Part shown: in pieces, positions 1 to 8,689 of the stretch
Position numbering within the stretch: the stretch's first letter is position 1
Layout: each line of letters starts with the position of its first letter
From: Halorientalis sp. LT38
Lineage (GTDB): Archaea; Halobacteriota; Halobacteria; Halobacteriales; Haloarculaceae
DNA length: 64,000 nucleotides
Assembly (NCBI RefSeq): GCF_037031225.1
Contig: NZ_JAYEZN010000001.1
Coordinates: 2,542,001-2,606,000, forward strand
Direction: 5' to 3'
Position numbers and translations under genes: made by a program
Notes under the pieces: generated by a model
What the model saw: only the letters and a program-made list of their open reading frames with translations
What the model was told of the DNA's origin: nothing
The model's database searches: none

Positions 1-42
1 ATGGTACACTTTTGTCCCGGCACGTCGTCCGACCAACCGCTC

Positions 43-50
43 TATTTTAA
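43..50 (+). promoter_or_regulatory. TATA-like box of the first glycosyltransferase gene
   Basis: TATTTTAA is centred about 26 bp before the ATG at 73, the spacing of a leaderless haloarchaeal promoter. It supports the start at 73. Confidence 0.5.
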
Positions 51-72
51 CCGTCCGCTTCTAGGACTGTTC

Positions 73-984
73 ATGGTCTCTGTCAGTGTCGTCATTCCGA
101 CGTTGGGTCGGACCGAACGCCTTCGTCGCGCTATCGAGAGCGTTACAGCGCAGACCGTGCTCCCCGATTCGATGATCGTCGTCGACGGATCCGACGACGG
201 GGCAGCAAAGCCGCTCGTCTCAGATCAGAATCTCCCTTTTGATTGTACCTACACTCTCCAAGATGGCGACGGTGGCCCCTCTGAAGCTCGAAACATCGGT
301 ATCGAAGCCACTGACGCCGAATTAGTCGCCTTCCTCGACGACGACGATCATTGGCATCCGAAGAAACTCGAAACTCAACTGGACGCGTACGATCGACTCG
401 GTGCTGGACTGATCTTCTGTGGTATCGAGAACGTCCGGCTCGACGGAACCGTCACGAACCGATCGTGTCCGACCGCTGCTCCGGACGCGAAATCGATCCT
501 CGTAAACGACGGTATCGGATCGCCATCGGCTGTTCTCGTTCGTCGTGAAGACGCCGAAGCCGTCGGGGGCTTCGACGAAGCGTTCCCCGTGCGCGAGGAC
601 TGGGAGTTCTACGTTCGGCTCCTACAGGTGACCGAAGCTGCGGCAGTTCCCGAGCCGCTGGTGACGAAAGAGTACAACCCGGAAGGGCTGTCCAGAAACG
701 TTGAGCTCGCCGAGCGGTACATCATGAAAATCCACGAGAAGCACCGTGAAAAGTACGACGCGGAACTGACGCGGAAGTTCAAGCGAAACAACCACTTCAT
801 CCTTGGCCGGCGATACGCGAAGGCTGGGAAGACGGCCCAGGCTCGATCCCACTTTTCGACGTCCCTCTCGAACGGATTCCAGGTGAAGACCGCCCTCTAC
901 CTGTTCGCTTCCTGTCTCGGTCCCTGGGGCTACGAGAGCATCCGGAAGATCTCGCGCCGACTTCGGGTCGGTCAGTCCGCGTAG
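73..984 (+). CDS. Family 2 glycosyltransferase
   Basis: Predicted cytoplasmic GT-A glycosyltransferase that moves a sugar from a nucleotide donor to a growing surface glycan. The 303-residue protein opens with VVIPTLGR (7-13 region), has GPSEARNIGI at 68-77, a DDDD metal/donor cluster at 89-92 and a late REDWEFYVRL acceptor-site motif. The ATG at 73 is preferred over the in-frame ATG at position 1 because the fold begins there and a TATA box is correctly spaced. Its 3' end overlaps the convergent sulfatase-like gene by 13 bp. Donor and acceptor cannot be read from sequence. Confidence 0.87.
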   Translation: MVSVSVVIPTLGRTERLRRAIESVTAQTVLPDSMIVVDGSDDGAAKPLVSDQNLPFDCTYTLQDGDGGPSEARNIGIEATDAELVAFLDDDDHWHPKKLETQLDAYDRLGAGLIFCGIENVRLDGTVTNRSCPTAAPDAKSILVNDGIGSPSAVLVRREDAEAVGGFDEAFPVREDWEFYVRLLQVTEAAAVPEPLVTKEYNPEGLSRNVELAERYIMKIHEKHREKYDAELTRKFKRNNHFILGRRYAKAGKTAQARSHFSTSLSNGFQVKTALYLFASCLGPWGYESIRKISRRLRVGQSA

Positions 985-1925
985 CCGAGTTGCTCCAGTC
1001 GGTCAGAAACGACCTCACTCGCGACCGACTCGCGCTCGCCGGTCGGCTCTTCGGCGACAATCGCTCGTCGCTCCCCGGATTCGTGGACGTGCCACGGGAC
1101 CTTCACGAGGTGTTCGGTGTAGGTCGCACGTGGATGGCCCCACTCGCGAACCGGGATCGGGAACGAGCGTTCGCCGACCATGTTTCCGTGGTCGGCCGTG
1201 ACGACCGTCTTCCCGTCTATTTCGTTCAGGTACTGCTCGACGTGAGGGAGCGCCCGTGTCAGGTTGTCAGTGTAGAGTTCCCACACCTCCGCTCGATCAA
1301 TCGACAGGTCACCGGTCATCAGTCGATTCCAGAGGTTGAGTCCCGCGTCGTCTGGGTTGTCCAGGTGATCCTTGTCGAAGTCGGTCTCGGCACCGAGAAA
1401 CGGGTAGTGTGGTTGGACGTAGTGTGCGAGGATCCGCTTGTCGGGGTACTTTCTGGCGGCCTCGAGTGCGTATTCGGTCATCGTCTCGGGACGGACGGTC
1501 CCCGTTTCCGCATCCCAGTCGGTCTCACTCCAGACGTTGATCACCTCGTGGAACTGTGCGTCGATGCGGTCTCGATTCCGGTACAGTTGCGGGTTTGCCG
1601 TTACGTAAACGGTGTCGAGTAAATCGCGGCCGTCGAAGTTCGCGAGGAGAAACTCGGTGGTACTCGACCCTCTCGATATTCGATGTTCCAGCGTCCCTGG
1701 CAGGGTCGCGTGGTTCGCGAACATGTCGTAGCGGCACGCGTCGAGGATGAGGAGGCTGTCCCAGTCTTCCGCGAAAATATCGACACCGTCGGTGTTATAC
1801 GATCGTCGATACAGTCGACGATGGTAGAGTCGGTTGAACTCCCGAAAGAAAAGCGTCGGGTTCTGTATTCCCCGTCGAAGTTGCGTGAGAGAGTACATGC
1901 CTCTTTTTGATCGGACGGGACACAT
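972..1925 (-). CDS. Sulfatase-like alkaline phosphatase superfamily protein
   Basis: Predicted metal-dependent hydrolase or phospho/sulfo-transferase of the alkaline phosphatase superfamily, last gene of a glycan operon read leftward from 4380. Residues matching metal sites are D62 in LILDACRYD, D245-H246 in TADHGN and H272; the nucleophile is probably in RGSSTTEF (85-92). HYVQPHYPF (168-176) is typical of sulfatase-like proteins in glycan clusters. The ATG at 1925 has GGAG (1931-1934, minus strand) five bases upstream; an internal ATG at 1898 is possible. No signal peptide is seen, so it may act in the cytoplasm. Substrate unknown. Confidence 0.78.
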   Translation of the reverse strand: MCPVRSKRGMYSLTQLRRGIQNPTLFFREFNRLYHRRLYRRSYNTDGVDIFAEDWDSLLILDACRYDMFANHATLPGTLEHRISRGSSTTEFLLANFDGRDLLDTVYVTANPQLYRNRDRIDAQFHEVINVWSETDWDAETGTVRPETMTEYALEAARKYPDKRILAHYVQPHYPFLGAETDFDKDHLDNPDDAGLNLWNRLMTGDLSIDRAEVWELYTDNLTRALPHVEQYLNEIDGKTVVTADHGNMVGERSFPIPVREWGHPRATYTEHLVKVPWHVHESGERRAIVAEEPTGERESVASEVVSDRLEQLGYAD

Positions 1926-1964
1926 GAAGACTCCTATCGTGACCGTCTACATCCCGGCCCCGCT

Positions 1965-3272
1965 CTACTCTGCATGAGGTGTCCTCGTCGAACCGGTGCT
2001 CACCTCGTCGGTTCCGATGCCTTGATCTTCACCGGAGTCGGTCGGCTTGATACCGTATCCGAAGGTGATGGCCGCGATCAGCGATGCGATACTGAAACCG
2101 AACAGCGTGTATCCTCGAAAGATCATCGAAACGGCGATCGCAGAGCAAAGCACGAGTGTCGTCAGATCACTCACCGAAAGCTCTCCGAACAGCCGAGAGA
2201 AGAGTGTTCGCCCGACGAGCATGAGGTACGCGATACCTCCGACGACCCCCGTCTCTACGAACACTCTGAGATACGAATTGTGGGGTGTGTATCCCGAATA
2301 CTTCCCCGAAATAAATGGGGCCAAGAACTCTCCAGTTTCGCCAGCACCGTACCCGAACGTTGGCTGTTCGAGGATGGCGCGCACTCCCCCAGCCCAGATC
2401 ACGGGCCGTCCGGTGACGTTTACATTCGTGATGAAACTCGGGCCCGGAATGTACCCGAACACGGCTAGTATCACGTAGATACCACTGATCCCGCCTAGAA
2501 TGTATCCGGCTCTGAACGTTCGTTTCGTGCCCAACATGTACAGGCCAAACAGGCAAACGCCGGCGACGCCAGCGAGCATACTCGATCGACCGTGTGCCAG
2601 ATACAGTCCTGACCCGTTGATCACCGTCAGCATCGCTGGCACTCGTCGATGAGTTTCGACGAATTCCCCGAGGGCAGTCAAAAATCCCAGCAGCGTCACG
2701 TACGACATCGTGTTCGGGTTCAGAAAGATCGAACTGACGACGTTGCGTCCGGCCGACGTGAACGGGATCGACTCGCCCCTGATGCTCACGACGTCGATCA
2801 CCAGGAGTGTGTAACTATCGACGAACAGGGTAGGGAGGCCGATAACGACCAGCGCCGCAGATATTCTCGCGATGATTGCAAAGAAGCCCCGGCGAGTCAC
2901 GACCTGCGGGATGAAAAATAGGTTCACCCCGGTCAGCAGAACGAACGGTGGAACACGGACCAGCGCCTCGGTGTTTATCGGTCCCTGAACGATGTCGACG
3001 AACAGGTGGCCGAGGTAGATCAGCCAGACGGACCCGAGCATGAGAAGGGCCCACCCCGGGACGGCGAGTCGCAGTTGCTGGCCGCTCGCGACGACGACGC
3101 AAGCAAAGACCAGATACGCGGCGAGGACGACGATGTAGGATACCGACGACGGCAGATATCCGGTGAACGGCAGCGCACTCGTTCCGACGACGAGTGCCAG
3201 TGCAGCCAACACCGGGGTCGGATCCGACTCTTCGACGGTCCCGCGGGGTTGTTCCGATTCGGAATGGTTCAT
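1965..3272 (-). CDS. O-antigen ligase / Wzy-like polytopic membrane protein
   Basis: A 435-residue integral membrane protein with about eleven hydrophobic segments after a short acidic N-terminus. The large loop near residues 290-345 carries GYGAGETGEF and then TPHNSYLRVFVETG, which matches the Wzy_C/O-antigen-ligase signature whose histidine is needed for polymerisation or ligation in bacteria. By family it would join or polymerise lipid-linked glycan repeats on the outside of the membrane. It sits 13 bp after the family 4 glycosyltransferase gene and 39 bp before the sulfatase-like gene, so the three are probably co-transcribed. Confidence 0.8.
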   Translation of the reverse strand: MNHSESEQPRGTVEESDPTPVLAALALVVGTSALPFTGYLPSSVSYIVVLAAYLVFACVVVASGQQLRLAVPGWALLMLGSVWLIYLGHLFVDIVQGPINTEALVRVPPFVLLTGVNLFFIPQVVTRRGFFAIIARISAALVVIGLPTLFVDSYTLLVIDVVSIRGESIPFTSAGRNVVSSIFLNPNTMSYVTLLGFLTALGEFVETHRRVPAMLTVINGSGLYLAHGRSSMLAGVAGVCLFGLYMLGTKRTFRAGYILGGISGIYVILAVFGYIPGPSFITNVNVTGRPVIWAGGVRAILEQPTFGYGAGETGEFLAPFISGKYSGYTPHNSYLRVFVETGVVGGIAYLMLVGRTLFSRLFGELSVSDLTTLVLCSAIAVSMIFRGYTLFGFSIASLIAAITFGYGIKPTDSGEDQGIGTDEVSTGSTRTPHAE

Positions 3273-3285
3273 CGAGTGTGCTGTT

Positions 3286-4380
3286 TCACTGCTCGGCTGT
3301 CATACGACGGTACAGGTCGACATACTCCGTCGTGGTGTGTTCGAGACTGAACTGTTCCTCGATACGGGTCGCTCCCTCTGCTCCGAGTTCGACACGTCGC
3401 GGTTCATCCTCGAGCAGTGACTGTAGAGCGTTCGCAAACTCGTCGGTATCCGTGGCGTCGACGAAGACGCCGGCGTCGCCGACCACCTCGTGGAGTATCG
3501 GGATATCGTTGACGACGACCGTCGTCCCCAGTGCCATCGCCTCCGCGACGGCGACGCCGAATCCTTCCGAGCAAGTCGGGAAGGCGAAGACGTCGAGTCG
3601 ATCCATCACGGCGTGAACCTCGGCTCGCGTCGGCAGAAAGCCGGTGAAGAGGACGCGATCACGGATCTCTAGTCGCTCCGCGAGCCCCTCCAGTCGTTCC
3701 CGTTCGGGTCCGTCACCCACGACGACGAACTTGGCGTCGACGTCCGAGTCCTCGAGCCTCCTGGCCGCCCGGAGCAGTTCGTGAACCTGTTTGTGTGGGA
3801 CCAGTCGACTCGCCGTGCCGACGAGAGGCCCGTCCGGGAGATCCGGTGGCGTTACCTCTCGCGCGCGTCGTATCTCGGCAAGGTCCACGCCGTTCGGGAT
3901 GACGAGCTTCTCCGTCCCGGAGAGGCGTATCAACGCCGATTCGAGGTCATGGAAGCTCGCTGCCGTCACGTTCGACGGGCAGACGATGACGTCGTTGAGC
4001 CAGTTGGTACTCCCGTTGACGACGTTTTTGGCGAGTCCGAAGTCCTCGTGTGGATGATGCTGTGTGGAGAGGAGTGGAATCCCGAGTATTTTCACGAGGA
4101 CTCTGACGATCGAGCCGGTGGCGTTCGGGTGGACGTGGACGAGGTCGGGATCACGCTCCTGGATCAGCTGAAGGAGCCGCACGTAGGGACGCGGATCTAG
4201 CTGTGATGACGCATCGAGGGAGTGTACGTCGACGCCGAAAGTTTCTTCGTCGGGTTCGAAGAATGCACAGACCTCCAGTGAGATGTCGGATGCGTCCATG
4301 TTGGCCGCGACCTCGAGTGGGATCGAAGCCTCTCCGGCTTCGTTCAGGACGACCAGCACGCAGATCCCATCGTCGGTCAT
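3286..4380 (-). CDS. Family 4 glycosyltransferase
   Basis: GT-B glycosyltransferase of 364 residues. The C-terminal donor domain shows GTASRLVPHKQVHELLRA, GDGPERERLEGLAE, FTGFLPTRAEV and the GT4 signature PTCSEGFGVAVAEAMALGT with its conserved glutamates. The N-terminal domain (1-180) has the DPDLVHVHPN acceptor-side motif. It is the first gene of the leftward operon 4380-972 and would extend a lipid-linked glycan at the cytoplasmic face. The sugar is unknown. Confidence 0.87.
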   Translation of the reverse strand: MTDDGICVLVVLNEAGEASIPLEVAANMDASDISLEVCAFFEPDEETFGVDVHSLDASSQLDPRPYVRLLQLIQERDPDLVHVHPNATGSIVRVLVKILGIPLLSTQHHPHEDFGLAKNVVNGSTNWLNDVIVCPSNVTAASFHDLESALIRLSGTEKLVIPNGVDLAEIRRAREVTPPDLPDGPLVGTASRLVPHKQVHELLRAARRLEDSDVDAKFVVVGDGPERERLEGLAERLEIRDRVLFTGFLPTRAEVHAVMDRLDVFAFPTCSEGFGVAVAEAMALGTTVVVNDIPILHEVVGDAGVFVDATDTDEFANALQSLLEDEPRRVELGAEGATRIEEQFSLEHTTTEYVDLYRRMTAEQ

Positions 4381-4451
4381 CTATTGCAAGGCGGCGTTAT
4401 ATCGAGAGGGGCGACCGGAGCGTGTATGAAGCTGTCGTTCCGCTCGAACAG

Positions 4452-4460
4452 TAAAGATAA
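4452..4460 (+). promoter_or_regulatory. TATA-like box before the phosphodiesterase gene at 4486
   Basis: AAAGATAA-type sequence centred 28-30 bp before the ATG at 4486, in the 105-bp divergent gap. A second AT-rich core, TTATAT (4398-4403), lies 20 bp from the minus-strand start at 4380 and may serve that gene. Confidence 0.4.
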
Positions 4461-4485
4461 CATGTAGCACCTGTTATCGACGGCA

Positions 4486-6066
4486 ATGACCGAGACGATT
4501 GTCCTGGGTCTCGATGGTGCGACCTGGGACGTGTTGGATCCCCTCATCGAGGGTGGCGAGTTGCCCAACATCGCCGCCGTCCGGGACGAGGGATACTCGG
4601 GCGCACTCGAAAGCGTATACCCGCCGACGAGCGGACCGGCGTGGGCTTCGATGGCGACCGGGATGAACCCGGGGAAGACCGGTGTCTTCTACTTTCTGAA
4701 CCGGACCGATCCCGACTCCTTCGAGTTCGAATCGATGAGTAGCCGCGATTTCGAGGGGCGGAGTTTCTGGGACGTACTCGGCCGAGAGGGAAAGTCGACG
4801 GGCGTGTTCAACTTCCCGATGCTCCACCCACCCTACGAGATGGAGGGGTACATGGTGAGTGGCTTCGGCGCGCCGAAAGAGGAGTTCACTTACCCGTCGG
4901 ACCTCGCCGCGGAGCTCGAAGTTGTCGCCGGCGAGTACGAGATCAAGATCCCCTTCTCCGATCCGAAGTACGCCGGTCGCCCGGGGGAGCTGGCGACGAC
5001 GCTGCTCGAGCACCTCGACGGTCGGGAAGCGGTGATCGATCACCTGCTGACCGAACGGCGAACTGACGTGTTCTGTGGGGTCGTCAGCGTCACCGACTGG
5101 ATGCAACACTACTACTGGAAGTACGCCGACGATCGACACGTCCTGCACGACCCAGAGGGAATCGACGGCGAGTCACACTACCGCGAACTCTGGCGACGGG
5201 TCGACGACCTCGTCGGGACGGTCCACCGGATCGCACGAGAGCGCAATGCGACGCTACTGCTCATCTCCGATCACGGTTTCGGTCCCTTCGACGGGACCTT
5301 CTACGTGAACGACTGGCTCGAAGCCGAGGGTTTTCGCGTCCCGGCCAAACAGTCAAAGCTCGGCCGGGCGCGGGACCTGCTGTTCCCGCACGTGCGCCGA
5401 ATCGCCGAGCCGGTCGTCGAACGCGTTCCGGTCCTGAACGACCTAGCGACGTCCGTCGGCCGGTCGATGAAACCGACACCGACCGAAACCGTCGATATCG
5501 ACCGCAGCATCGCCTGTGCGACCGACAAGGGGTTCATCCATATGCTCTCGGACGACCCGGCCGACCGGGAGCGGGTCGTCGACGCACTCGGCGGGCTGTT
5601 CGAGGATCACGACCTCGAGTACGAAATATTCGCGCCCGAGGACCTCTACGCGGGGCCGGCGATCGACCTGGCGCCCGATATCCTCTACACCATCGAGGAC
5701 TTCGAGTATGCGCTCCAGGCCAACCGGTCGCCGACCGACGAGGTGCTGATCGAACGACCGCCTTCGCCGTCGCGTAGCGGCGGGCACAAGCGGGATGGGA
5801 TCTTCGTCGTCGCCGGTGAGGGCGCCGCTTCAGGGAGCGGTGCCAGGGCGTCCCTGCTGGATATCGCACCGACCATCCTGTATTCCCAGAACGTTCCGAT
5901 CCCGACCGGGATGGATGGCGATGTTATCAAGGACGCCTTCGAACCTGCCTATCGGGACGACCGCGAGATCGAGTTCCGTGAGTACGGGATCGTGGAACCG
6001 TCCGGTGGCCGCGGCGGTGACGCAGACGCAGTCCGGGAACACCTCGAAGACCTCGGCTACGTCTGA
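4486..6066 (+). CDS. Type I phosphodiesterase-like alkaline phosphatase superfamily protein
   Basis: A 526-residue protein of the phosphodiesterase/nucleotide pyrophosphatase branch. It begins with the metal aspartate D10 in VLGLDGATWDVLDPL; the predicted nucleophile is T48 in PPTSGPAW. SDHGFGPFDGTFYVNDWL gives the DHG metal site, and GGHKRDGIFVVAGEG supplies the late histidine. All key positions therefore look intact, unlike the neighbour at 6057. There is no signal peptide. It is convergent with, and overlaps by 10 bp, its paralogue. A role in removing or transferring phospho-groups on glycan intermediates is inferred only from context. Confidence 0.82.
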   Translation: MTETIVLGLDGATWDVLDPLIEGGELPNIAAVRDEGYSGALESVYPPTSGPAWASMATGMNPGKTGVFYFLNRTDPDSFEFESMSSRDFEGRSFWDVLGREGKSTGVFNFPMLHPPYEMEGYMVSGFGAPKEEFTYPSDLAAELEVVAGEYEIKIPFSDPKYAGRPGELATTLLEHLDGREAVIDHLLTERRTDVFCGVVSVTDWMQHYYWKYADDRHVLHDPEGIDGESHYRELWRRVDDLVGTVHRIARERNATLLLISDHGFGPFDGTFYVNDWLEAEGFRVPAKQSKLGRARDLLFPHVRRIAEPVVERVPVLNDLATSVGRSMKPTPTETVDIDRSIACATDKGFIHMLSDDPADRERVVDALGGLFEDHDLEYEIFAPEDLYAGPAIDLAPDILYTIEDFEYALQANRSPTDEVLIERPPSPSRSGGHKRDGIFVVAGEGAASGSGARASLLDIAPTILYSQNVPIPTGMDGDVIKDAFEPAYRDDREIEFREYGIVEPSGGRGGDADAVREHLEDLGYV

Positions 6067-7511
6067 GCGACGGGGTCGAGTACCGTTCCGTCCATGTCGT
6101 CGGGAACGGGCAGATCGAACAATCGCAGGATCGTCGGCGCGAGGTCGTAGATCTCGGCATCGACCCGCGCTCCGCGTTCGGTGTCGTCAGCGAGGACGTA
6201 CAGTCCCTGGCGAGCGTTGTTGCCGCGCCACTCGGACTCGCCGAACAGCGTCCGTTTGCCGATCCCACCTTTGTTGTGATAGCGGGGCGCGTCGAGTGCG
6301 ACCAGGTCGGGCGCGTCGTCCAGATAGGGGCCCTCGTAGATCTCTTCTCGTTTGAACACCTGCTGGACAGGATGCTGGCCGGTTTCGTCGTCTTCGAGCG
6401 CTTCGAGTTCTCTGATCAACTCCTCGCGGAACCCCTCGTAGGTCTCAGCGTCCATCTCCGCATCGTGGACGTAGAGCGGCCCCTGTGCGAGACCGACCGC
6501 GCGGGTCTCGTCCCAGTCGATCTTGTCGAAGATCGCGGTGCCCTCTGTCTCACCGAACTGGCCCGAGGAGTCGGGGATGTGCTGTGCAATCGACCTGAGA
6601 AACCCGACGTTGCTCAGCCGTTTCCGGAGCCCGACTCGATCCAGTGCACCACGGATATTGTCCCGTGTCACCCCGTAGTCTGCCAGCCGCTCGAACGGTG
6701 ATCGGTTGCGGCTGAGGTATCCCTCCCGATCCAACCAGCTATTGACGTAGAACTGTTTGTCCATCTCGCTGGTCCCGTGATCGGAGTGGATGACCACGGT
6801 CTCGAACTGTTCGGCGAGCGTTCCCACGTGTTCGTCGATAACCTGCCAGGCCCGCTTCGTCGGTTCGCCGTCGTAGAAGAGGTGCTGGAGCGGACCGTTG
6901 ATCTCGAAGGTACACACCTGCAGGAAGTCGACCTCGTACTCCTCGAAGAGGTGCTCGGCGACGGCGAAGTCGCGATCGATCTGTTCGATGCTCTCCTCGA
7001 CGAACTGTTCTTTCGAGCCCTCCTCGACGGTACTGGGGTAGGTCGGCCGGGGCGTGTAATCGAACTCCGTCTTCAGCTCGTTTTCTACCGACTGGGGGCG
7101 TGCGAACCCCTCGTCTGGGACGCCGGGACCGCCCGCAACCATGAATCCGTCCAGGGACTTCGGTGGATACGTCAGCGGCATCCCGACGACGCCCGTCGAA
7201 ATTCCGTGATCGTTCAGCAGATCCCACAGCTCAGGTTCGGTGAAATCCCTGGCGGTCGGAATCGTGGACTCCTGCCGGTCGAGATCCAGATTCTCCCACC
7301 AGAAGACGCCGAGCTTCCCGGGATTCTTTCCCGTCGAGTAGCACTTCCAGGCCGGGCAGGTGACTGGCGGGACGCACGATTCGAGGTCGCCCCAGACGCC
7401 CTCGTCTCGCAACCGGGCGATGTTGGGCAACTGGCCGTCGTCGATCCACTGGTCGACCAACGGCCAGCAGGCCCCGTCGATGGCGACCGCCAGGACGTCA
7501 CCCTCGGTCAT
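6057..7511 (-). CDS. Alkaline phosphatase superfamily protein, divergent metal site
   Basis: A 484-residue paralogue of the gene at 4486, recognisable from D12 in AVAIDGACW, LPNIARLRDEGVWG, predicted nucleophile T51 in PPVTCPAW, and SDHGTSEMDKQFYVNSWL. In the C-terminal region the paralogue has SGGHKRDGIFVVAG, while this protein has RGNNARQGLYVLAD, so the usual histidine is an asparagine. This suggests altered metal binding or activity. A TATA box (7535-7542) precedes the start. Substrate unknown. Confidence 0.8.
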   Translation of the reverse strand: MTEGDVLAVAIDGACWPLVDQWIDDGQLPNIARLRDEGVWGDLESCVPPVTCPAWKCYSTGKNPGKLGVFWWENLDLDRQESTIPTARDFTEPELWDLLNDHGISTGVVGMPLTYPPKSLDGFMVAGGPGVPDEGFARPQSVENELKTEFDYTPRPTYPSTVEEGSKEQFVEESIEQIDRDFAVAEHLFEEYEVDFLQVCTFEINGPLQHLFYDGEPTKRAWQVIDEHVGTLAEQFETVVIHSDHGTSEMDKQFYVNSWLDREGYLSRNRSPFERLADYGVTRDNIRGALDRVGLRKRLSNVGFLRSIAQHIPDSSGQFGETEGTAIFDKIDWDETRAVGLAQGPLYVHDAEMDAETYEGFREELIRELEALEDDETGQHPVQQVFKREEIYEGPYLDDAPDLVALDAPRYHNKGGIGKRTLFGESEWRGNNARQGLYVLADDTERGARVDAEIYDLAPTILRLFDLPVPDDMDGTVLDPVAQT

Positions 7512-7534
7512 ATCCGTGTCTCTCGAACCAGTGG

Positions 7535-7542
7535 TTTATAAT
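7535..7542 (-). promoter_or_regulatory. TATA-like box of the gene starting at 7511
   Basis: TTTATAAT lies 28 bp upstream of the minus-strand ATG at 7511, fitting a leaderless transcript. Confidence 0.5.
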
Positions 7543-7560
7543 CTGCCGTATTCGCCGGCT

Positions 7561-8622
7561 TCATCCGTAGCGCTTGTACAGCGTCCGAGCGTTGCTGTAC
7601 ACCCACCAGAGGGGCGATTGCCCACGCTCCCAGGTAAGGATCGGGAGGGCCGTTCCGCCGTACTGGTGTTTGTACGAGAACAGTCCGTCCTCGAGATTCG
7701 AGGGTGTCGGTCCGAAGTCGTACGTTCGAAATCCTTCCTCCTGTGCCCACTGCATCGTGTGTTCGTGGATGAGCTCCGACGGATAGTACTCGAAGTCGGC
7801 CGCGCTGACTGCGGAGAACTCGTGTCGAACGGTGGCCTGTGACTCGTCGAGAAGGTACAGGTGCTGGCCGACGGTATTGCCGTCGATTTCGGCGGCGACG
7901 ACCCGGACCGCATCTTCCAGCCGATCCGCAATCTCACGGAATATCTCGACGGGTTGTGGTTCGGCCCCAACGCGCTCCATCGTCTCCACGTACGTCGAAT
8001 GAAACGATCGGAGCACGTCTGCTGTCGGTGACTGAACGACGACCGCCGCGTCGTTCTCTCTGGCTTTCCGAAGGCTGTACCGACGGTCCTTGTGCATGTC
8101 GCCGAGGATGTCGTCGTACTCCCGACCGAGATCGACGACCGGCCGACAACGCGAGACGTTCGGCGTGTAGCCTCGTGCCTCGAACTGCTCGGCGTAGCGG
8201 ACGTAGTCTACGTCGGGCGCACTGACGTAGTGGGAGAGCACCGTTCCCCCACACGCTTCCTCGAGACGATCGAGCGCGAGTGCGAGCGCGTCCTGCTCTG
8301 GACCCGTCAGGACTGGGCCACCGAACCCTGGCCGCGTCGAGGCGAGTTCTCCGATCCGGTCGACCAGCGGGTCCGGAATCCGATCTCGAACGCCGCCCGG
8401 GAGACGAACGGGAGCGACGACGTTCGGGAACACACCGACCGGATTCCCGTCTTTCTCGACGACGACGTGTTTTCCTTCGAGATGTAGCCCTCGCTCGATC
8501 GCCTCGACCCACTCCGTTCGCTGATAGATACTGCCGCGGTCGGACTGCTCGACGACCTGATTCCACTGGTTGGCGTCGACCGCGTCGATAGAGTCGTAGA
8601 CGGAAGCTGACAACTGAGACAT
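7561..8622 (-). CDS. FemAB/GNAT-like N-acyltransferase
   Basis: A 353-residue protein with the double-GNAT layout of the FemAB/BioF2-like group. The N-terminal half has SIYQRTEWVEAIERG, the middle has DMHKDRRYSLRKARE (a basic helix common in this group), and the C-terminal half has YYPSELIHEHTMQWAQEEGFRTYDFGPTP-type sequence followed by FSYKHQYGG. Bacterial relatives add amino acids to peptidoglycan or acyl groups to sugars; archaea lack murein. Here, inside a glycan cluster, aminoacylation or acylation of a sugar is the likely role (inference). It ends 50 bp before the minus-strand gene at 7511. Confidence 0.75.
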   Translation of the reverse strand: MSQLSASVYDSIDAVDANQWNQVVEQSDRGSIYQRTEWVEAIERGLHLEGKHVVVEKDGNPVGVFPNVVAPVRLPGGVRDRIPDPLVDRIGELASTRPGFGGPVLTGPEQDALALALDRLEEACGGTVLSHYVSAPDVDYVRYAEQFEARGYTPNVSRCRPVVDLGREYDDILGDMHKDRRYSLRKARENDAAVVVQSPTADVLRSFHSTYVETMERVGAEPQPVEIFREIADRLEDAVRVVAAEIDGNTVGQHLYLLDESQATVRHEFSAVSAADFEYYPSELIHEHTMQWAQEEGFRTYDFGPTPSNLEDGLFSYKHQYGGTALPILTWERGQSPLWWVYSNARTLYKRYG

Positions 8623-8689
8623 CGTGTGCGGGTGCGGTGTTGGTGCTGTCGTAAGGGGGGGCTAAAACTGTTGGTTTCCCGGTGACCGG

